From Siphonodentalium dalli (taxonomy: Eukaryota; Mollusca; Scaphopoda; Gadilida; Siphonodentaliidae): DNA of 64,000 nucleotides. Location of the stretch: the NCBI GenBank assembly GCA_032622095.1, contig CP136065.1:38598732-38662731 (forward strand). The letters are read 5' to 3'. Positions 57,471 to 64,000 of the stretch are shown here, piece by piece. The number at the start of each line of letters is the position of its first letter. Position 1 is the first letter of the stretch. The notes under the pieces were generated by a model, which ran no database searches, was not told the origin of the DNA, and saw only the letters and a list, made by a program, of their open reading frames with translations. Made by a program: the position numbers and the translations under genes.

Positions 57471-59757
57471 AGGGTTAGTTTTTTCGGGTGGTGCCAATGA
57501 GTAGTTTCTTATTTTATATGACGTATGCCATGTGTTAATAGTTGATCAAATAAGAAATGTCTTTCTTCAATATATAATTGACAATCGAAAAAGAAATGAA
57601 CCACCCTCTATAGTAGACCCAATTCCATGCTATTTGATGATTGGATTGTTGTGTGAAATTATTAATTATTCTGACAGTTCTTGGTACCTATATGGACAAC
57701 ACCGAATGATATATTCAAAGTCTCAAATGTATTAACACCCATTGGTTTTTGTCCTCTCTTAATAACTGTTCAGATTATACAAACAATGAAGATTGTGATA
57801 TTCAAGATGATATTCGCTGGATAGATCTAGATAAATCCTTTGTTGAAAATGTCATTCTGGCTTGTTTTATGCAAAATGCACCTTTAAAATAACAGATATA
57901 AATATATTCAATGACAATATTCTGCATACTTATATGCCGTTTGTGAACTCATTAAAACCGATTTTTCGTACAGATGCACTGTTCTCCTCTTACACATACG
58001 TTGTTTACATACATTTAAAATAATGAAAAAACAATCCCCAGTGTCCCTACGCCATATACCCCTGTACCGGAAGTCCCAAGCTGTACACCGGAAACTCATG
58101 GGTGTAGTAGTCCCCGTCAATCACGAGGCACAATAACGATCCTTATCGCTCATCCGCCCGGCGATTGTTCCCTCATGCATCGTATTCATCCATAATAGTA
58201 ATTGCTCGTAGGACACAATGAGCACCGGAAGAGGTGGAATTATAATTTTAATATGATTTATCGGTGATGAGTTAGAGAGTAAAATCGCTCCCGATTGTCC
58301 CGGGTCTGAATATGAAATACTTATTCATCGTCGCCATAACGTGTCCGGAGAGCGGAAGATTGTCCCGAGAGTCAGCCTTGGTGGGAAGTTTTGATTGATA
58401 ACAGGATGGAAACTTCATTTGAAGGAACTATCGGTGGGACTGGTGGAGAACATATGTAATATGTATTTCCTGGCAATCTGTATATATAAGGCTACCATCA
58501 CGCACTGCTACATGTATATTTTCTTGGAATTTTTTCAGGCAATTCTTTTCCACGAGCGCCAAGATATAGAGTAGCCGTCTACACCAGAAATGTTCGAGTT
58601 TAATTGTTTGGACTTATTGTTTTGAATTATCTCATCATTATATAAAAAGCTCATAGGGATGGGACACGCCATGTTAGGATAGAATAGGATAGGATAGGTT
58701 TATATACAATATACATACATGAATATCACAAACATATGAGCAATAAATACGAATATTTTGTATATTGCACGGGGATGATGTAGCCCTTCCAGGCTATCTT
58801 CCTGTCACTCCGTTGGCATAGGTATCTCTATAGTAAATGATTGAAGATGGCTTATATGTGGGCGATCATCTCCATGTGAGTGCACAGCCAATCATGGCTT
58901 GTGAACATAATTGTCAAGGGTATGTTACAGAATAACACCCACTTGGTGTCAACACGTGGCCAAATGCACGGGCCGCAGTCTACTACCCATTTTAATGTGT
59001 TAAGTATAATCGAATGTACAACTAGTAGTTTGCCGTATGCATTTAGAAGAATTTGCCACCTCAACACCACGCCACCGGAAATGAGATTTAGCAGTTTTTG
59101 TTTTGTTATGTGGAATTTGACTCCCCAAAAAATCTAAATATTTTCTTGACAACCACGGAACAAAACTTTAGGAAAGAGGGCTTAAAGTAGGATCGTGGGG
59201 AAACCCTGACCACATTTAATTTTTCTTGTGCCTAATCTTTACGCGGATATCTCGAGATTTTACAGTTCTGCTGGACCAGGCTTATTGTCAGCAATCCTAT
59301 CCGCCGTGGGAATAGTTATTGTTTTGTGAAAACCTCTCACGATCAGACAATTGAGTGGAAATGGCGACGGATACTTGCTAATGTTCTGTTAATCTATTAA
59401 TCTGATGTCCATCTTTTCGGATCCCCGCGGACTTCGCCGTTAATTTCATCGACACCGTCACATATTACATCGGCACGGGCGAGGGTGTAAACCTGTTGGT
59501 AATCCTACGGGTGCGTCTGGTCAATTTCACATGCTCCGACATTTAGCGCTTGTTGACTCTCTGGAGGCATACAAAAAGGCGTAGCATATAATTTTCACAA
59601 TCTACAACTGCTGGTATACCATACATGTTCCTGACAAAAGCACCGGCCCAGAAAACCATACATGGAGTCTTGAATCTTTGCCATAGAATTTCCGACAAAA
59701 GTGGCTCAGTCGGTAAGGAGTGATGCAAATTATGCCACATAAGCCCACCGCTGATAA
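57471..59757. other. long interval without a recognised gene
   Basis: About 2.3 kb. A short (aggat)n-type stretch lies at 58678-58700. Open frames at 57532-57735 (plus), 58852-59070 (minus), 58880-59137 (plus) and 59543-59740 (minus) have no domain I recognise. Confidence 0.4.
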
Positions 59758-60065
59758 AGTTGTCCTGCTGAATTGCTATGTTGTTGGTCCTGCTGAATTA
59801 CTATGATTATGGTGGCTATGATGTTGGTGTGCCCTGTTGAATTGCTATGATGATGGTGGGTCCTGCTGAATTGCTATGATGATGTTTGGTCCTGCTGACT
59901 TGCTATGATGTTGGTGGGCCCTGCTGAATTGCTATGATGATGGTGGGTCACGATGACTGGCTATGGTGTTGGTGGACCCTGCTGAATTGCTATGATGATG
60001 GTGTGTTGTACTGACTTGCTATGATGTCGGTGTGCCCTGCTGAATTGCTATGATGATGGTGGAAA
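59758..60065 (+). repeat. minisatellite, unit about 29-30 bp, about 11 units
   Basis: The unit 'ccctgctgaattgctatg' + 'atgatggtgg' repeats with variants 'tgacttg', 'gttgg' and 'gtgtg'. One longer spacing near 59800-59830 reflects an internal deletion or partial unit. Confidence 0.92.
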
Positions 60066-60309
60066 TTAACAGAAAATATCTCATTTTACCATTCTTAGCT
60101 CATAATAATTTAAGATTTGTTGGTAGTATTGACAGAAAATGCTCCAGCAGGAAAAAACTAATTTTGTCAACATTGAAACGTGTCGCCCGAGCGCATGTTT
60201 ACCTTCTGAACAATTATCAAAATTTATAAAAAGGCACATGTTTGTTCACATCAAGATATTGACATTTACCCAGTATTTCCCAAGAATTGCGTAACCATCT
60301 AGCCCTCAA

Positions 60310-60417
60310 CCATTTCTTTATTAAATACTCATTGACATGTAGTTCCCTCAGGAAATGGTCGAATAACTTCAACAAACGGGACTTATTATCTGAACACTTC
60401 CCATTTAAGAAGTGGAT
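60310..60417. repeat. sequence related to 45730-45835
   Basis: 'tttctttattaaatactcat' , 'tagttccct-ag', 'acttcaacaaac' and 'acttattatctgaac' match 45730-45835 and in part the module 3' flank (21815-21850). It lies directly before the hairpin element. Confidence 0.65.
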
Positions 60418-60535
60418 GTTGATTTGCTCGCGTTTCAAAGAGTATGGATGCAAATTGGTCTGACATTTTGTGTGACATAAAAATGTCAGAAAAACTTGTA
60501 TCCATACTCTATGTAACGTAACAAAACCAACATCC
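60418..60535. mobile_element. hairpin-forming dispersed element, copy 2 (partner 6126-6232)
   Basis: 'ggatgttgatttgctcgcgtt' type left arm and 'gtaacaaaaccaacatcc' right arm, with 'ctgacattttgtgt' at the centre as in copy 1. Arms are more diverged here. A minus frame (60217-60537) overlaps but is not supported as a gene. Confidence 0.78.
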
Positions 60536-61110
60536 AATAATTATATTTACACTCTACCGATTCAACTGGCAGATTAGATTTCCAAAGCGACGAAAAATTG
60601 CCGATAAACCAAAGCTACTCATGGAATCACTGAACTCAATGGTTTCCATAGACGACAGTGTTAACGTTTCGGCCTAATTCACTGAATTGAAGCCTGAAGG
60701 CCACGCCAGTGAGGTTCACCCATCTAGATTGACACCAGTTGATCACGAAAATGCAAGAAAAATCATAGGTCATGTGTCTACATTTAAAAATAAATCACCA
60801 AATCTACGACAGGGCTATCCCACAGCCAAACGGTATCTGGAAAAACCCAGAATTACATCAGCTAGTTAAATAAATTTCCCACTCACAAAAATCCATTCCC
60901 CCATTAATTCACCAGTTTAAATTATTTGGATATGACGTACAAATCAAATACATAGGATTTCATCTTTTAATGACGTGTCCCATGTATCAGGTGAAGGCCA
61001 TTATCCAGTTACCTTCACCTCTAGCATTCCACGGTGCACTCGTTCCCCGACTCTGGAGCACATTTAGCTCCCTGATTCCCATCATAGTCGGCCCGTTGAT
61101 GTTGCCATCT
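60536..61110. other. no gene recognised
   Basis: Unassigned apart from the hairpin family's right flank (to about 60575). The plus frame 60687-60869 has no known domain. Confidence 0.35.
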
Positions 61111-61116
61111 CATATG

Positions 61117-61605
61117 GAACGGCGTTTGGTGTACACTGTGGACTTAGTGGAGGTGGCGTTCTGGGTCCGGCGTCTGGTGTACACTGTGGACTTGTGGAGG
61201 TGGGGTGCTTGGTCCGGCGTCTTGTGTACACTGTGGACTTAGTGGAGGTGGCGTCCTGGGTCCGGCGTCTGGTGTACACTGTGGACTTAGTGGAGGTGGC
61301 GTCCTATGGATCGGCGTCTGGTGTACGTTGTGGACTTGTGGGGGTGGCGTCCCATGGAACGGCGTCTGGTGTACACTGTGGACTTAGTGAAGGTGGCGTC
61401 CTGGGTCCGGCGTCTGGTGTACACTGTGGACTTAGTGGAGGTGGCGTCCTGTACGGCGTCATGTGTACACTGTGGACTTAGTGGAGGTGGCGTCCTATGG
61501 AACGGCGTCTGGTGTACATTGTGGACTTGTGGGTGTGGTGTCACATGGAACGGCGTCTGGTGTAAACTGTGGACTTGTGGAGGTGGCGTCCTGGGTCTGT
61601 GTTAT
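61117..61605. repeat. 48-bp minisatellite, about 10 units, open in several frames
   Basis: Unit 'ggcgtctggtgtacactg' + 'tggacttagtggaggtgg' + 'cgtcctgggtcc' (48 bp), with variants 'catggaacgg', 'tatggatcgg' and shorter units. As 48 is a multiple of 3, each frame repeats a 16-residue peptide: VYTVDLVEVASWVRRL and VHCGLSGGGVLGPASG on plus, VYTRRRTQDATSTKST on minus. No initiation context or domain supports translation. Confidence 0.92.
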
Positions 61606-62228
61606 AATGCGTAATTAGAAATGAACATTATTTTTTGCAATTAAATTGTGCCTTTGTGAAGGGGAGATGTCTGCCACTTACCATGTTGTCAACGAAATTC
61701 CGAACAAAATCATCCTAATATATCAATAAATACACATTTGTACTCAATAATCTGCAGTGTTTATACGATGGCTTATCAATATTTTATATTTTATATTTTG
61801 AACGCTCGTGAGTGACCTTTGAGCAGCAGTTTAAACGACGATAATTAGGTACCTTGTGAGTGTCAATTACACTGTAGCTAAATTTAGATATATGTTCAGT
61901 GATACATAATGATGATTTTGTTTTGTGTTTAGGTTTGTTTGTTAAAGTATGTCTACTTCTTCCGGACACACTTACTACAACAACATATTTTGCAAACAGT
62001 AAAAAAACATGACTATTGCCAGTGTTAGTATTAAGTGAGAAAACCCCATAATTATGAGTTTAAATCATAGATTATTTCGGTTCGTTGCCATTACAACCCG
62101 CATATCACACTTTTCATCACAACAGTGGTATATGATAGAAAATTCTTCATATACGTGGAGATAACTGGAATGAGTTTGTGGCGGTAGACTCATCTCATCT
62201 CCAAAATCTATGTTAAAAATATTAAGCA
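61606..62228. other. no gene recognised
   Basis: AT-rich interval; nothing supported. Confidence 0.4.
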
Positions 62229-62260
62229 CTAGCAGGGTTACCCGGCGTTGCCCAGGTTAA
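62229..62260 (-). mobile_element. Helitron 3' terminus (element extends to the right)
   Basis: On the minus strand 'cctgggcaacgccggg' (62256-62241) forms a short stem-loop, followed by 'taaccctg' and CTAG (62232-62229), then host T. This is the canonical Helitron 3' end. The 5' end is not identified; a (CAGA)n stretch at 63660-63692 resembles the (TGTC)n seen near the 5' end of the 51.7-kb copy and might mark it. Confidence 0.75.
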
Positions 62261-64000
62261 TGTATGCTGTGGATATTTGTTGGGAATAGAGAATGATCCT
62301 GCTTAAAGTATTATACGTTTTCTCATAAATTGTATATTCCAATAGCATCACAAAACATGATTATTACAGTCATGGAATATAAGTAGTGGCTCACCTTGTC
62401 AATTGTCATTCAGTTTATCACGATTAATCCGTTCCACCAATAATGAAGTATTTATTTATTTACAACTGCGTATACATTAGACGTTATAATATGATACATG
62501 AACATCATAAACACATTAGTTCGATAAAAGATGATAATTGGGTTTTACATATTGAGATGATTGTATCAATCAATCTAGTGGGTTGGACTAAGATATCGAG
62601 GACACCTGGCTATCATATATCCATGAAGATACAGATGTTTCAAAGAAATTTCCAGGTGCTCCTCTGTTCATGGTGCTATATATTGGCTAAATATTCTTAG
62701 TTTAAACGAAATGTTGCTGCGCCTATATATCAGCTATATGTGCCAGGCACCTAGCGAGATTTTGAATTGTTTATGTCAGTCAATGAGTCTGTTCTAAAAC
62801 CCTTGTCAGATGTCAGTATTGGTAGGATCCTGAAAAGTCTTGTGCTACTAACTGCATTTTCTTGTATATCAGAAGAAACTATATTTGACTGCACACTGTG
62901 ACCACTATTTTTGAACAGGTCATCCATATCTCTTGACAAATTGTAACTTTTTGTGGAAACTGTTTTGAATGGAACAGACTAAATTTTGTTATTATATATA
63001 TGCAATCCTCTGACGGTTCGAGGTCTCTCAGTTTGCACGAATAAATGTATCTCTTCAATAGAATGATAAATATACGTTTAATGCTTCTTCTAGTTATCTC
63101 TTTTTGCTAGCTCATTGTGTGAATGCCTTGATTGCCATTCCCATATATATATGACTGTTAAGAAGATATAATTGTTCAAGTGACTTATGTGGGTCACCAT
63201 ATGTCGGGATTGTGAAATGTGAGCGCCCAACTACTTAAAATGATATGGAGATGGCCTGGTGACTGTATATAACTTATATGTGGATATCGGCGAATAGCAA
63301 TCTTATCAATGATAGTGCATATCCGCTCGCCATCCGTGATGCAAACGACACAAAATGTGACTTAATTCATGGTATATCATTAGCGAAAAACGTGTAAGAA
63401 TTTGGTGGAATTTGGTTTATTAAATCAATTGTTGATGCAACGTTGACTCGAACAACGCCATATTGCGAAGGTGATTATGTATTCGTTTGGTGGAAATCAG
63501 CGACAAAACTATTTCACCATATTTTTTAAATTTCCCCTCCCACCAACAGCGTCATTTTAGAAAATTTTAACCCGCACCATTATCTTCCTTGTAAAAAGTT
63601 AGCCCTCTTAGAACGCCTTGGTGCCATCTCTATTGTACCGCGTGAAGTTATATATAGAACACACACAGACAGACAAAAAGACAGACAGACAGCACGATTT
63701 TATTTCTTGTATCATTTGAGAAAAACGTGTCTGAATTTGATGGTAATTGGTACTAAAAATATTTTGTATCAGTTTTGGTGACCCTCCCGTCCCTATTTCG
63801 GACTCAAGCTGCACACACTAAGACTCATTAGAGATTAGAGATGCATATATATGAAATTGGTGAAAATTGGCGAGTATACAAATTCGTATCAAATTTAAGG
63901 TCCCCATATCTCTCACCCATAGGGCACCAATTTGGTGTATCTAAACCACACGATAAGATTCCTCGTATCACGGAGAAGAATATGTATCAATCTGTGGAAA
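62261..64000. other. unassigned; may be Helitron interior
   Basis: Contains a (CAGACA)n-like microsatellite at 63660-63692 and loosely repeated phrases ('gaaaaacgtgt-agaatttg', 'ttggtggaatttgg', near 63382, 63720 and 63860). Open frames (62443-62700 plus, 62751-62939 and 63608-63814 minus) show no known domain. Confidence 0.4.

Noticed and set aside
61194-61614. 95- and 102-codon ORFs as a repetitive protein gene
   Set aside because: They follow from the 48-bp period being divisible by three. Several frames and both strands are equally open, so no frame is under selection.

Overview
This window looks like a gene-poor, AT-rich, repeat-dominated stretch of a metazoan nuclear genome, most plausibly an aquatic invertebrate (mollusc-like; this is inference). 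The pointers are a Helitron insertion, a Ty3/gypsy element whose RT core reads S-D-D, a degraded non-LTR reverse-transcriptase end with a C-terminal motif common in invertebrate LINEs, several MITE or foldback families, and very long minisatellites. I see no intact host gene, no rRNA and no convincing tRNA. Every coding stretch I can name is a decayed transposable-element gene.

Layout. 1-716: minus-strand Ty3/gypsy gag-protease remnant cut by the window edge. 1.0-7.7 kb: small tandem repeats (about 115 bp, 34 bp, CTTAAG-centred units, degenerate Y-rich units), two large palindromes and several dispersed repeats. 7.75-30.86 kb: the main feature, a composite module present twice in the same orientation. 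Each copy has a 5' flank, a long array of a 74-bp unit and a 3' flank. The first array is about 11.75 kb (about 159 units) and the second about 6.1 kb (about 83 units). The first array contains a nearly identical 2,886-bp (39-unit) internal tandem duplication and shorter 148- and 222-bp higher-order repeats; the second has a 149-bp one. Copy A carries a 1-kb insertion in its 5' flank and copy B a 458-bp foldback insertion in its 3' flank; in each case the other copy gives the empty site.

30.9-46 kb: single-copy-looking DNA with a frameshifted LINE RT C-terminus (31.7-32.8 kb), G-tracts, dispersed repeat pairs, a TTAA-type MITE, an inverted-repeat element at 41.1-42.0 kb, and an array-less relative of the 74-bp module flanks at 45.1-45.95 kb. 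46.0-52.6 kb: a degenerate array of about 300-bp units split by a 3.58-kb transposon with CACTG ends (itself holding three smaller inverted-repeat elements) and by a 278-bp Helitron placed exactly between A and T. 53.07-57.47 kb: a two-LTR Ty3/gypsy element on the minus strand with 186-bp LTRs, a CTGCG target duplication, primer-binding and polypurine tracts, and gag-pro-RT-RNaseH-integrase remnants broken by frameshifts and stops. 57.5-64 kb: mostly unassigned DNA with 30-bp and 48-bp minisatellites, a hairpin relative of the one at 6.1 kb, and a Helitron 3' terminus on the minus strand.

How the parts relate: the window is a record of layered mobile-element insertion and tandem amplification. 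Because many repeats occur as pairs, empty sites can be read directly, which makes the insertions unusually well supported. All counts and coordinates were read by eye; unit numbers are length divided by unit size.
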